Of a DNA stretch of 49,126 bases, positions 1 to 7,482 are shown piece by piece. The notes below the pieces were generated by a model. That model was not told the DNA's origin. It was given only the letters and a program-made list of their open reading frames with translations, and ran no database searches. The position numbers were made by a program, and so were the translations under genes. Source of the DNA: Ruminococcus sp. UBA7158 (GTDB lineage Bacteria > Bacillota > Clostridia > Oscillospirales > Ruminococcaceae); the NCBI GenBank assembly GCA_002491605.1, contig DKWG01000010.1:1-49126 (forward strand). Reading direction: 5' to 3'. The first letter of the stretch is position 1. Every line of letters starts with the position of its first letter.

Positions 1-48
1 GACCCTCTGCTTGTAAGGCAGATGCTCTCCCAGCTGAGCTATGCTCCC
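1..48 (-). tRNA. tRNA-Val (UAC anticodon), 3' part cut off by the window edge
   Basis: Read on the minus strand, the sequence opens with GGGAGCAT, followed by a D-arm (AGCTCAGCTGGGAGAGC) and an anticodon stem CTGC/GCAG that encloses the loop CTTACAA. This places UAC at positions 34-36, which reads GUA valine codons. The variable loop, T-arm and 3' end lie beyond position 1. The gene is leftward, with its own consensus promoter at 82-110 and a hairpin directly before its 5' end. Confidence 0.93.
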
Positions 49-78
49 AAAAGTCGTTTGCGTCGTCAAACGACTTTT
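49..78 (-). other. Perfect 12-bp hairpin abutting the tRNA-Val 5' end
   Basis: The arms 49-60 (AAAAGTCGTTTG) and 67-78 (CAAACGACTTTT) are perfectly complementary around a 6-nt loop. The -10 box ends at 82, so transcription should begin near 74-76, inside the outer arm. The leader would still fold a GC-containing stem of at least 8 bp, followed by UUUU and then the first tRNA base. It may be a 5' processing or stability element, or a weak attenuator. Its function is not known to me. Confidence 0.75.
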
Positions 79-81
79 AAT

Positions 82-110
82 ATTATACTCATAAGCTAAC
101 TGATTGTCAA
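82..110 (-). promoter_or_regulatory. Consensus sigma-A promoter for tRNA-Val
   Basis: On the minus strand TTGACA lies at 110-105 and TATAAT at 87-82, with a 17-bp spacer. Both hexamers match consensus exactly, as expected for a stable-RNA promoter. The predicted start is near 75. Confidence 0.88.
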
Positions 111-240
111 TACCTTTTTGAACTTTTTTATCATTTGTTTCTGCAACTTTCGTCCGCAAGGATAACAATAACCTCTTGCCCAATACAGGCTGTGAGATTT
201 AATCACAAATTTTTCATGCCCACACAATAATTATAAGCTC

Positions 241-262
241 AAAAAATGCCGATTCGGCTTTC
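241..262 (-). terminator. Weak terminator-like hairpin after the kinase operon
   Basis: On the minus strand GCCG-AAT-CGGC is followed by A and six T residues (246-241), 60 bp past the histidine kinase stop. The stem is only 4-5 bp. The T-tract and position support it, but its strength is doubtful. I see nothing else convincing between 111 and 321. Confidence 0.35.
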
Positions 263-321
263 GAAACGTATTAGTCTTTATTCACCCGTGATTACAAAAA
301 CAAACATCTCACACCTAATAC

Positions 322-1203
322 TTATTCACCAAACTCAACACATATGCTCAAAACATTTCCTGAATATTCCGCCCAGATTTTTCCGCCCAGCTTTTCTGTC
401 AGCATTTTCGCTATCGACAAGCCTAAGCCGGTTGAATTCTTTGCCGATTCAACAGTATAAAACCTGTCAAAAAGCCTGCCTACTTGAACCTTATCAAGAC
501 CGTAGGCAGTATTCATAAACGTCATTTTGCCGCTTGAGGTCAGCTCTATTTTCAAGTCGCCGTCACTGTATTTTAAAGCGTTGTTTAAAATATTGCCGAG
601 GATTCTTGAAACAGCCTTGGGGTCGAGACAGCGAAAAACACCGTCCTCCGGCATTGAAATTTCAGGCTCTATTCCCCTTTCAATAAACGCACCGTAAAGC
701 CCGGCAACTGCGTCCTCCAAGCTAACGCACAGGTTGACCTGCTGCATATCCGGCTCGCTCTGCGAGGATATCAAGGAATAGGAAAACAGCTCCTGAGTCA
801 GCGTTTTAAGAGCTAAGGCTCTGTTTTCAATGTAGCCGATGTATTTTTGACGCTGTTCCTCATTCTCTTCGTTCTTAATAAGCTCTATATAGCCCAGAAT
901 AGCCGTCAGCGGAGTTCTTAAGTCGTGGGACATATTTGTTATCGCTTCTTTAAGCTCCCTGTCTCCGCTTTGATACTTTCTTCTCAAGCCTCGCAAAACC
1001 TTAAGCTCTTTATTAATTGTATCGGCAAGCTTATTCAGCTCGGAGTCGTTGGATGAAAGCGATATAAGCGTGTTAGTGTCGATAGACAGCTTTTGACTGA
1101 GCTGAGTTCTGATATCCCGTGTACCGTGCCTCATGGATACAATTTTTAATATAAGTATAATCACAGTCAACACCAAAAGCACAATAACAGCATAAGCAAG
1201 CAT
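322..1203 (-). CDS. Sensor histidine kinase lacking an extracellular sensor domain
   Basis: A 293-residue kinase. Residues 3-22 form one hydrophobic membrane segment and there is no second segment or external loop. A linker and the dimerisation domain follow, with the H-box SHDLRTP (phosphoacceptor His93). The ATPase domain has an N-box (NNALKYS), a DRFY F-box and a GLGLSIA G-box. It is the last gene of a leftward operon with an OmpR-type regulator and an ABC-2 transporter, so that regulator is its probable partner. In Bce/Lan-type modules, kinases without a sensor take their signal from the transporter; that applies here only by inference. The gene begins 56 bp after the second permease. Confidence 0.9.
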   Translation of the reverse strand: MLAYAVIVLLVLTVIILILKIVSMRHGTRDIRTQLSQKLSIDTNTLISLSSNDSELNKLADTINKELKVLRGLRRKYQSGDRELKEAITNMSHDLRTPLTAILGYIELIKNEENEEQRQKYIGYIENRALALKTLTQELFSYSLISSQSEPDMQQVNLCVSLEDAVAGLYGAFIERGIEPEISMPEDGVFRCLDPKAVSRILGNILNNALKYSDGDLKIELTSSGKMTFMNTAYGLDKVQVGRLFDRFYTVESAKNSTGLGLSIAKMLTEKLGGKIWAEYSGNVLSICVEFGE

Positions 1204-1259
1204 ATAAAGCTTTCACCACCTTTAAATCACATTCTTTTAATTACAGCCAACCGTCAGGA

Positions 1260-2087
1260 CTATTTTAAATCCCTGCGCTTAAACGCCGCCGCTCCGACAA
1301 CTGCCGCTGCCGCTAAAAGTATCAGGTTACTGATTACTATTCTCGACGTATGCGGCGTTCCGTACCTTGAAATCTGAATACATTGGCAGGATGGCAAAAT
1401 ATCATTTGCCGCTTCATAAACCGCTCTTTTTGTTCCTCTTAAATACCTGTGATTAAGCTGCGGTTCACCTAATCCTACGCTTCCGTCGTCCTTAAGCTCA
1501 TATCCTTGATGGTATTCGGGGGCTTCAAGCCTTGTATTAATAGACATCGCACACATAAATCCTGCCATAAACAAAAGCAGGCAGACAATTCCTGCCGCAG
1601 CCTTTTTGGCAAGAAGCATTGTGCAAAGTGAATACAGTGAAGTAAACGCCAAAAGTGTAAGTAAAGACAATCCGAAATTTAAAGCGATCGCCGATATGCC
1701 GACGCCCGATTTTCCGAAAAGTATAAGTCCCACCACGCTGTACGGCAAAACATACGCCAGCATAAACATTACAGAGGATACAAATATGAAAGCAAGGTTA
1801 GTTAAATAAATTGCAACCCTCGAATGACCTATTACAATCTTGTTTCTGATTGTACCGTCGGAAAACTCCGAGCCTATATATGAAGAGCAAAGAACCGCTA
1901 TTCCTATCGGCACAGCGTAAATGAAAACAAACATACAATTGGCAACGTCAACAGCGTAGCCCTCTTTCATATTGCTGTACAGATTTATATTAACAAACAC
2001 TGAAAGAGCGCACATTACAGCTATTATAGTCCAAAATATCTTATTCGTAAACAGCCTTTTAAATCCGGCTGACAAAAGTCTTATCAT
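1260..2087 (-). CDS. ABC-2 type permease, second of a paralogous pair
   Basis: A 275-residue membrane protein with about six hydrophobic segments and a poorly conserved, polar external loop near residues 185-235. Its opening (MIRLLSAGFKRLF) and the later EFSDGTIRNK motif mirror the preceding permease (MVRLLNAGFSRLL; EYSDGTMRNK), so the two are tandem paralogues that probably pair as a heterodimer. The layout matches lantibiotic-immunity or bacitracin-type transporters (LanEG/BcrB-like). The start has an excellent GGAGG 8 nt upstream, and only 18 bp separate it from the previous gene. The substrate is unknown; an antimicrobial peptide is the usual guess for this architecture. Confidence 0.82.
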   Translation of the reverse strand: MIRLLSAGFKRLFTNKIFWTIIAVMCALSVFVNINLYSNMKEGYAVDVANCMFVFIYAVPIGIAVLCSSYIGSEFSDGTIRNKIVIGHSRVAIYLTNLAFIFVSSVMFMLAYVLPYSVVGLILFGKSGVGISAIALNFGLSLLTLLAFTSLYSLCTMLLAKKAAAGIVCLLLFMAGFMCAMSINTRLEAPEYHQGYELKDDGSVGLGEPQLNHRYLRGTKRAVYEAANDILPSCQCIQISRYGTPHTSRIVISNLILLAAAAVVGAAAFKRRDLK

Positions 2088-2105
2088 ATAAATGACCTCC
2101 TCATA

Positions 2106-2930
2106 TCACTTTATATCTTTCTTTGAAAACATGGCAGCACCCACTGCTGTGAATCCCACTGCAAGCGCAATTGAGCCGATATAGCAAATCGGCTGATTGT
2201 AAAACTCATCAGAAACCATCAGCATTCCCTGAGTCGCAGGCATAACGTCAACCGCAAGCTCAAGAATGCTTCTTGCGCCCCCTCCGACATACAAAGGATT
2301 TAAATACTTAGGACCGCTTTGAGGGATGTTGTTTACCAGCATCATGTCAGAGACAAATTCCGGCTCGCAAAGTCTTGAATACGCCCACGAGCCGAGAAAG
2401 ACCATTACAATCATCACAAGCATAGCGCTTATTCCGCCTGCCGCCTTGCCGGAAACCATCATGCAGATAAATGTGATAATACCTGCAATGCTGAAAGACA
2501 TCAAAAGTACACCTACAGCGTTCAAAAGCATAACCGTGCTGACGTCGGCATTCGGCGTGTATAGCTTTGCGCCGGTCAGAAGGCAAGCTGCCGCCGAGCC
2601 TGTCATCGCCGATATACATATCACCGTGCAAACCGCAGAGCTGATTATATAGTTTGTAAAGTATACATTTCGGCGTTTCGTGCCGACTGTCAGCTTGTTT
2701 CTCATAGTGCCGTCGGAATACTCAGTTCCGATAAACAAGCCCAATACAGCTGCCGCAAAAACCCCGACAACAGGTATTGTTTTGAGAGTTTCCCCGGCGA
2801 TAATGCCGTTGCTGCTGTCGATATTACTTAACGTCAGAGACGCAGAAAGAAAAAACGACAGTATCACGGCGATGTACAGCTGCTTATAGTGAAGCAGTCT
2901 TGAAAAACCGGCGTTTAAAAGCCTAACCAT
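2106..2930 (-). CDS. ABC-2 type permease, first of a paralogous pair
   Basis: About 274 residues with roughly six membrane segments and a large polar loop before the last one, as in lantibiotic-immunity permeases. I chose the ATG at 2930 because GGAGG lies 8 nt upstream and the gene then overlaps the ATPase stop by 8 nt (ATGGTTAG), which suggests translational coupling. The open frame upstream of this ATG lies wholly inside the ATPase gene. Its partner permease follows after 18 bp and shares the N-terminal RLLxAGFxRL motif and the xSDGTxRNK motif. Confidence 0.83.
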   Translation of the reverse strand: MVRLLNAGFSRLLHYKQLYIAVILSFFLSASLTLSNIDSSNGIIAGETLKTIPVVGVFAAAVLGLFIGTEYSDGTMRNKLTVGTKRRNVYFTNYIISSAVCTVICISAMTGSAAACLLTGAKLYTPNADVSTVMLLNAVGVLLMSFSIAGIITFICMMVSGKAAGGISAMLVMIVMVFLGSWAYSRLCEPEFVSDMMLVNNIPQSGPKYLNPLYVGGGARSILELAVDVMPATQGMLMVSDEFYNQPICYIGSIALAVGFTAVGAAMFSKKDIK

Positions 2931-3840
2931 TATGCGTTCCTCCGCCGATAAGCTCAACATAAAAGCTTTCAAGGCTTTCGTCCTTCTCGGTTACGCTTAT
3001 GATTTCAGCATTTTCCTTTGCCAGCTCCATTGCAATGTTAGATATATTAAGCTTGGCGTATACATTTGCCTTCTCTTCAGACAAAATCTTATACTCAACG
3101 CCGAGCCTGTCCAAAACCCTTGACAGTGCCTTAACGTCTGTTACCTCCATCAAAAGGCACTTTCTTGCCGCAGCTTCAAGCTCCTTGGCGCTTATTTCCT
3201 TTATAATTCTGCCGCCGTCAATAAAGCCGTAGTGAGTGGCAAGCTTTGATAGCTCGTCTAATATATGGCTTGATATTAAAACAGTTATCTGACGTTCCTG
3301 ATTGAGCCTGAGTATAAGCTCCCTGATTTCGATTATTCCCTGTGGGTCAAGACCGTTTATAGGTTCGTCCAAGACCAAAAAATCGGGGTCGGCGCAAAGA
3401 GCAATTGCTATACCCAGTCTTTGCTTCATTCCGAGCGAAAAGTTTTTCGCCTTTTTGCTGCCTGTGTTCTCAAGACCGACAAGCTTTAGTATATCGTCTA
3501 TACCGTCATATGAGGGCAGACCGATAATTTTATACTGCTGCTTGAGGTTATCCTCAGCCGACATATCAAGGTAGATAGACGGCGTTTCAACAACTGCGCC
3601 CATCCTGCGTCTTGATTTTGAAATGTTTTTATTGGTATTTGATATGCCGTATAGCTTGTATTCGCCCTCAGTCGGCTTTTGAAGACCGCATATAAGCCTT
3701 ATAAGCGTTGTTTTACCTGCTCCGTTTCTGCCCACGATACCGTAAATCGAACCGAACGGAATGTGCATTGAAAGACCGTTTAAGGCCTTGAAATGCTTGT
3801 AGCTTTTACAAAGATTATTTGTTTCAAGAACATAATTCAT
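2923..3840 (-). CDS. ABC transporter ATP-binding protein (lantibiotic-immunity/BcrA type)
   Basis: About 305 residues. The Walker A is GRNGAGKTT, the signature FSLGMKQRLG stands where LSGGQ is usual, and the Walker B is FLVLDEPINGLDPQG followed by an H-loop (SSHIL). FSLGM is typical of the BcrA/LanF family. The C-terminal third is the variable regulatory extension. The ATG at 3840 is preferred because the AAAGGAGA ribosome site overlaps the codons just after the only upstream ATG (3861). The gene lies 109 bp downstream of the regulator gene, enough room for an internal control site, and overlaps the first permease. Confidence 0.9.
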   Translation of the reverse strand: MNYVLETNNLCKSYKHFKALNGLSMHIPFGSIYGIVGRNGAGKTTLIRLICGLQKPTEGEYKLYGISNTNKNISKSRRRMGAVVETPSIYLDMSAEDNLKQQYKIIGLPSYDGIDDILKLVGLENTGSKKAKNFSLGMKQRLGIAIALCADPDFLVLDEPINGLDPQGIIEIRELILRLNQERQITVLISSHILDELSKLATHYGFIDGGRIIKEISAKELEAAARKCLLMEVTDVKALSRVLDRLGVEYKILSEEKANVYAKLNISNIAMELAKENAEIISVTEKDESLESFYVELIGGGTHNG

Positions 3841-3900
3841 CCCAAATGTTCTCCTTTTCAATTTGATAATTCGATTATAGCGGCACGGTATAATAAAAGC

Positions 3901-3921
3901 GGTAAAGAATAAGGTTAAGAA
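3901..3921 (-). promoter_or_regulatory. Candidate response-regulator site: two direct 9-bp repeats
   Basis: GGTAAAGAA (3901-3909) and GGTTAAGAA (3913-3921) are direct repeats with a 12-bp period and one mismatch. They sit in the 109-bp gap between the regulator and the ABC ATPase, upstream of weak -10-like sequences (TATAAT at about 3872-3877 on the minus strand). OmpR-family regulators bind direct half-sites spaced about one helical turn apart, so this may be an internal target of the neighbouring regulator. The assignment is inferred. Confidence 0.35.
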
Positions 3922-3949
3922 AAAGTAAATTTATTAAAATGCCCTTATC

Positions 3950-4639
3950 TTAATCGTCCGGCGTTTCGTCGCACTTTTCCTTCTCAAGCTTAAAGCCTAT
4001 TCCCCAGACCGATTTAATATAATCGCAGCCTGAAGCCTCCCTCAGCTTTCTTCTTAGGTTGCTGATATGGATTTTTAAAGACGCATCGGTGCAGTCTGGA
4101 GTGTCTACACTTATCTTATCGAGTATTTGATTTTTTGTAACAACCTGATGAGAATTGCTCATGAGCATTTTAAGTATTGAATATTCAGTTCTTGTTAGTT
4201 TGACGCTGTTTTTATTCACAGTAACGCTCCAGTTGTCGCTGTCAAGCTCAATATCGCAAAAGGTCATTTTGCCGCCCTGCACTGTGTTTGACGTATTTCT
4301 GAGGGCTACAACAATCCTCGCCAAAAGCTCCTTAAGCTCAAACGGCTTTGTAACATAGTCAACCGCCCCCTTCATGAGCAGCGAAACCTTATCGCCTACA
4401 TCCAGCTTTGCGCTTACAACTATAACAGGTATGTTTTTAATGCTTTCAAGCAGCTCCTCACCTGAAAGACCCGGGAGCATTAAATCAAGCAGGATTAAAT
4501 CGGGACGCTTCGAGTCGAGCAGAAGCTTAGCCTCTGTTCCTGAGTAGGTGCGAAGGCAGGAGTAGCCCTCCTTTTTCAGGGCGACCTCAAGCATATCCCC
4601 AATGTGAATGTCATCGTCGACGATTAGAATCTGTTTCAT
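3950..4639 (-). CDS. OmpR/PhoB-family response regulator
   Basis: 229 residues. The receiver domain has the acidic pocket (VDDD at 7-10), phospho-acceptor Asp52 in LILLDLMLPG and the conserved Lys in TKPF. A winged-helix DNA-binding domain follows (LTRTEYSILKML ... IHISNLRRKL). I start it at 4639, where GGAGG lies 6 nt before ATG; the 14 upstream in-frame residues are not receiver-like. It is the first gene of the operon with the ABC transporter and the kinase at 322, its likely phosphodonor. A consensus-like promoter lies at 4792-4820, giving a leader of about 145 nt that contains a perfect palindrome. Confidence 0.93.
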   Translation of the reverse strand: MKQILIVDDDIHIGDMLEVALKKEGYSCLRTYSGTEAKLLLDSKRPDLILLDLMLPGLSGEELLESIKNIPVIVVSAKLDVGDKVSLLMKGAVDYVTKPFELKELLARIVVALRNTSNTVQGGKMTFCDIELDSDNWSVTVNKNSVKLTRTEYSILKMLMSNSHQVVTKNQILDKISVDTPDCTDASLKIHISNLRRKLREASGCDYIKSVWGIGFKLEKEKCDETPDD

Positions 4640-4727
4640 TTTGTACCTCCGTGAAAATAGGCAGCTCGCCGATTGAAGCAAAGCGTAAATCTCCGGTTGA
4701 GCCGGTCTATAAGCGTAATATCTAAAT

Positions 4728-4741
4728 CAGCTTGCAAGCTG
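4728..4741. promoter_or_regulatory. 14-bp perfect palindrome in the regulator leader
   Basis: CAGCTTGCAAGCTG is self-complementary over 14 bp and lies about 45-55 bp downstream of the predicted start of the regulator operon. It could be an operator or a small RNA hairpin. No binding protein can be named. Confidence 0.4.
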
Positions 4742-4791
4742 CAAGTGATAATCGTTTTTACTTAATCAAGCATTTGATATCAGTTAAATCT

Positions 4792-4820
4792 ATTATACCC
4801 CCACAGCAAATCTCTTTCAA
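4792..4820 (-). promoter_or_regulatory. Promoter of the regulator-ABC-kinase operon
   Basis: On the minus strand TTGAAA lies at 4820-4815 and TATAAT at 4797-4792, with a 17-bp spacer. The predicted start is near 4785. Confidence 0.75.
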
Positions 4821-4852
4821 CCGTCTTAACCATTTCTTAATCAATCGTAAGT

Positions 4853-4881
4853 AAAAACCGCAGGCGTCCGCCTGCGGTTTT
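4853..4881 (-). terminator. Terminator of the yerC-methyltransferase-hslO operon
   Basis: ACCGCAGGCG pairs with CGCCTGCGGT across a tight loop, and the minus strand runs into TTTTT immediately after the stem. It starts 4 bp past the hslO stop. Confidence 0.88.
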
Positions 4882-4885
4882 AATC

Positions 4886-5770
4886 TTAACTATTCTTCTT
4901 TTCGACAAGGCTGACAATCTCGTCTCTTGTAAACCTGTACGCTTTTCCGCAGAAATGACATTTAACCTCGGTAATCTCGTCCTCGGAAAGCTCGTTAAGC
5001 TCCTTTTTGCCCAAGCTGTATAAAATCCTCTCGGTGCGCTCACGAGAGCATCCGCAGTGATAATTAACTTCAAAGTCGTCCAAAACATTCGGGTCAAGAC
5101 CGTTTAAGGCAAGCATGGCAATATCCTCAGCGGACATTCCATCCTCCAAAAGCTTTGTAACGCTCGACATAGCGGCTATATTCTTTTCAATAGCGTCAAT
5201 ACATTCGTCAGACGCAAAGGGCAAAAGCTGAATAATAAATCCACCTGCCGCCTTAACGGTTAAGTCCGGATTGACAAGAACGCCAAGGGCGCAGACTGTC
5301 GGAGTTTGCTCGCTCACAGCAAAGTAGTTTGTTATGTCCTCGGCAATTTCGCCGCTGATAAGCTCGGTCTGACCGACATACGGCTCTTTAAGCCCCAAAT
5401 CCTTGACAACCGTTATAGTGCCGTTTGTTCCTACCGCCGCACCGACATCCAGCTTGCCGTTCGGCTTCAAGGGAAGCTCAACCACAGGCTCATCACAGGT
5501 GCATTTAACATTTCCCATAGAATCGGAAACCGCAACAAGACTGCCGACAGGTCCCGAGCCGTTTATCCTGACCGTAACGCTGTCGTCCTTGTCCTTGAGT
5601 CCGAAGCCGATAAGAGACGTTCCCATTGCCAACCTGCCCAAAGCGGCGGTTACAACTGCTGACGTTTTATGAATCCTTTCAATCTCGCCGACTATATCCG
5701 TTCCCTCTATCGCAGAGCAGACAACTGCGGCGTCAGCTGAAATCGTTCTTACTATTCTTCCCATATTCAT
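4886..5770 (-). CDS. hslO: Hsp33 redox-regulated molecular chaperone
   Basis: 294 residues, the usual Hsp33 length. The N-terminal substrate-binding fold is recognisable by SADAAVV near residue 11 and by the GxxLI-type repeats. The C-terminal redox switch is intact: CGC (Cys239, Cys241) and CHFC (Cys271, Cys274) bind zinc in the reduced, inactive form. In this family, oxidation releases zinc and turns on a holdase that protects unfolding proteins in the cytoplasm. It is the third gene after yerC and a methyltransferase, 25 bp downstream, and is followed by a strong terminator. A second ATG two codons in has better spacing to AAGGA, so the first two residues are uncertain. Confidence 0.95.
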   Translation of the reverse strand: MNMGRIVRTISADAAVVCSAIEGTDIVGEIERIHKTSAVVTAALGRLAMGTSLIGFGLKDKDDSVTVRINGSGPVGSLVAVSDSMGNVKCTCDEPVVELPLKPNGKLDVGAAVGTNGTITVVKDLGLKEPYVGQTELISGEIAEDITNYFAVSEQTPTVCALGVLVNPDLTVKAAGGFIIQLLPFASDECIDAIEKNIAAMSSVTKLLEDGMSAEDIAMLALNGLDPNVLDDFEVNYHCGCSRERTERILYSLGKKELNELSEDEITEVKCHFCGKAYRFTRDEIVSLVEKKNS

Positions 5771-5795
5771 TACTTCCTTAATATTTTTGCTTCAA

Positions 5796-6536
5796 TTATA
5801 TATGCCTTGCGACAAACAAAATACGCTGTGTTGTATCGCTCGGTTCTTTATCATCTGTTCCGGCATACATAGCCACAGCCTTTAAACCGCATTCCTTGAG
5901 TGCAGACAGTACTGTGTCAACCGGATATGCCCTTTCTCTGAACTCCTCTGTTATGCGCTGATATCCGTCCTCATCCGGAAGGAAAAAGTCTAAGGTTATG
6001 TCAACGCTTGAATCCTCGGGGTGGTATTCGTTCTGCCAACCGAGATATGCTTCATCACTGTCAAATATAAACGAATTATCCGCAAGTACATAACGGTGCT
6101 TATACTCGGTATTCATGTCGAAAATAAAAACGCCCTTCGGCTTGAGGTATTTTTTAACGCCTGCAAATACTTTTTTGACGCTCTCAATGCCGTCAAGATG
6201 ATTAAGCCCGTCGAGAGTTGATATAAACGCCTCCGCCTTGAACGGCAGGGCAAAGCTCGTCATATCCTGATTGACAAGCCTTATATTCAAGTTTTGGCTG
6301 TAGACCTTTTGCGCAGCGGCTGTGAGCATATCGCAGGAAAGGTCAATAGCGGTTATATCGTATCCCAGATGACAAAGCTCAACGTCAAGACTGGCAGTAC
6401 CGCAGCCCAAATCAACTAAAGAGCCTTGCTTTAATCCAAGACTCTTTATTATCCCGTCGATTCTGTCGGCATACGCCTTATAGTCGACGTTTTGTGTAAA
6501 CAAATCATAATAGCTTGAAAAAATGCCGTAGCTCAT
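5796..6536 (-). CDS. Class I SAM-dependent methyltransferase, substrate unknown
   Basis: 246 residues with a typical class I fold. The SAM-binding glycine-rich loop is LVDLGCGTASL near residue 41. An acidic residue ends strand 2 (ITAIDLS), and motifs around FISTLDGLNHL and FIFDMNTE mark the next strands. The substrate cannot be told from sequence; this clade resembles the small-molecule methyltransferases often encoded next to housekeeping genes in Clostridia. It sits 35 bp after yerC and 25 bp before hslO, so all three are probably co-transcribed. Confidence 0.85.
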   Translation of the reverse strand: MSYGIFSSYYDLFTQNVDYKAYADRIDGIIKSLGLKQGSLVDLGCGTASLDVELCHLGYDITAIDLSCDMLTAAAQKVYSQNLNIRLVNQDMTSFALPFKAEAFISTLDGLNHLDGIESVKKVFAGVKKYLKPKGVFIFDMNTEYKHRYVLADNSFIFDSDEAYLGWQNEYHPEDSSVDITLDFFLPDEDGYQRITEEFRERAYPVDTVLSALKECGLKAVAMYAGTDDKEPSDTTQRILFVARHI

Positions 6537-6571
6537 AAAACTTTTTCTCCGTCACTGTATTAAAGGATAAT

Positions 6572-6874
6572 TTATTCAGCCTTATCCTTTTTATCAAGCC
6601 TATTGAACACAATATCATATCCGCCGTTGCCATAGTTAATTGAACGGTTAACACGGCTTATAGTAGCTGTTGAAGCTCCGGTTTCACTGACTATATCGGA
6701 ATACACATGATGCTCAGACAGCATTTTTGCCACCTGATACCTCTGTGAAAGAGATTTAAGCTCAAGAACTGTACACAAATCCTCGAAAAAGCTATAACAT
6801 TCGTCACGATTCTTAAGGGTTAATATAGCATCAAACAAATCGTCTGTATATTTATCTCTTATTTTTGAATTCAT
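6572..6874 (-). CDS. yerC: YerC/YecD-family TrpR-like DNA-binding protein
   Basis: 100 residues, matching the YerC family. It is an all-helical protein with a TrpR-like helix-turn-helix seen in SLSQRYQVAKML ... YSDIVSETGASTATISRVNRSINYG. I start it at 6874 (MNSKIRDKY), where B. subtilis-type YerC proteins begin; AAAGGA lies 11 nt upstream, and the extra upstream residues are not family-like. Its physiological role is not settled. It leads an operon with a methyltransferase and hslO, and its leader carries TACAG-type repeats that could be an autoregulatory site. Confidence 0.88.
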   Translation of the reverse strand: MNSKIRDKYTDDLFDAILTLKNRDECYSFFEDLCTVLELKSLSQRYQVAKMLSEHHVYSDIVSETGASTATISRVNRSINYGNGGYDIVFNRLDKKDKAE

Positions 6875-6908
6875 TTTAAGAATAATCCTTTCTGTACTGA
6901 AAATAAAC

Positions 6909-6937
6909 GTACAGCAAAGCATAGCTGTATTCTGTAC
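6909..6937. promoter_or_regulatory. Candidate operator upstream of yerC
   Basis: GTACAG (6909-6914) and CTGTAC (6932-6937) form an inverted repeat around the predicted transcription start (about 6937). A further ACAG-type half-site (CTGTATT at 6925-6931) lies between them. TrpR-like proteins bind inverted repeats at their own promoters, so autoregulation is plausible. This is an inference from position and symmetry only. Confidence 0.4.
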
Positions 6938-6943
6938 AAATAC

Positions 6944-6972
6944 ATTTTAGCACATAAAAGCGCAGTTGTAAA
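6944..6972 (-). promoter_or_regulatory. yerC operon promoter
   Basis: On the minus strand TTTACA lies at 6972-6967 and TAAAAT at 6949-6944, with a 17-bp spacer. It starts just downstream of the phosphatase gene stop. Confidence 0.65.
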
Positions 6973-6978
6973 GCACCA

Positions 6979-7455
6979 TTACGCATTTTTGTCCTTAAAA
7001 ATTGTGTCTAAAAGTGCCGAGCATCCGCTGTATATGTCATTATAAGCGATATCAAAGCGCTCGGAATACCAAGGGTCGGCTACGTCTCTGCCGTTTTCTG
7101 TATATTCTAAGAGCTTTTTAATTTTCCCATCGGGATCTGAGCCGAAGATAAGCTTCATGTTTTTGATGTTTGCCGAATCCATGCCGATTATTAAGTCGTA
7201 CTTATCGTAATCAGATTTTTGAAGCTTGACTGCCCGCTTTCCCGTACAGTCAATGCCGTGCTTTTTAAGCTCTGCTTTTGCCGGCGGATAAACAGGGTTT
7301 CCCACTCCGCCGAATATCTCCTCAGAGCTTGTAGCGCAGGACGACACTGTTATCATATCATCCACCCCACGCTTTTTTGCCATATCCTTGAGTATAAATT
7401 CTGCCATCGGCGAACGGCAGATGTTGCCGTGGCAAACGAAAAGTATTTTTATCAT
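6979..7455 (-). CDS. Low-molecular-weight protein-tyrosine phosphatase
   Basis: 158 residues. The catalytic P-loop CHGNICRS (Cys9 as nucleophile, Arg15) is at the N-terminus and the general acid lies in DPWYS near the C-terminus, both diagnostic of the low-molecular-weight phosphatase fold. Such cytoplasmic enzymes dephosphorylate protein tyrosine (or arginine, as in YwlE). The residue after Ile in the loop is Cys, so YwlE-type phosphoarginine specificity is not obvious. The gene begins 27 bp after recQ with GGTGATA before the ATG and is probably co-transcribed with it. Confidence 0.92.
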   Translation of the reverse strand: MIKILFVCHGNICRSPMAEFILKDMAKKRGVDDMITVSSCATSSEEIFGGVGNPVYPPAKAELKKHGIDCTGKRAVKLQKSDYDKYDLIIGMDSANIKNMKLIFGSDPDGKIKKLLEYTENGRDVADPWYSERFDIAYNDIYSGCSALLDTIFKDKNA

Positions 7456-7482
7456 ATTATCACCATGTTTAAAAAATGTACT

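Noticed and set aside
191..207. TGTGA...TCACA inverted repeat resembling a CRP/FNR box
   Set aside because: The spacer is 7 bp rather than 6, it lies downstream of the kinase operon and is not near any promoter I can place.
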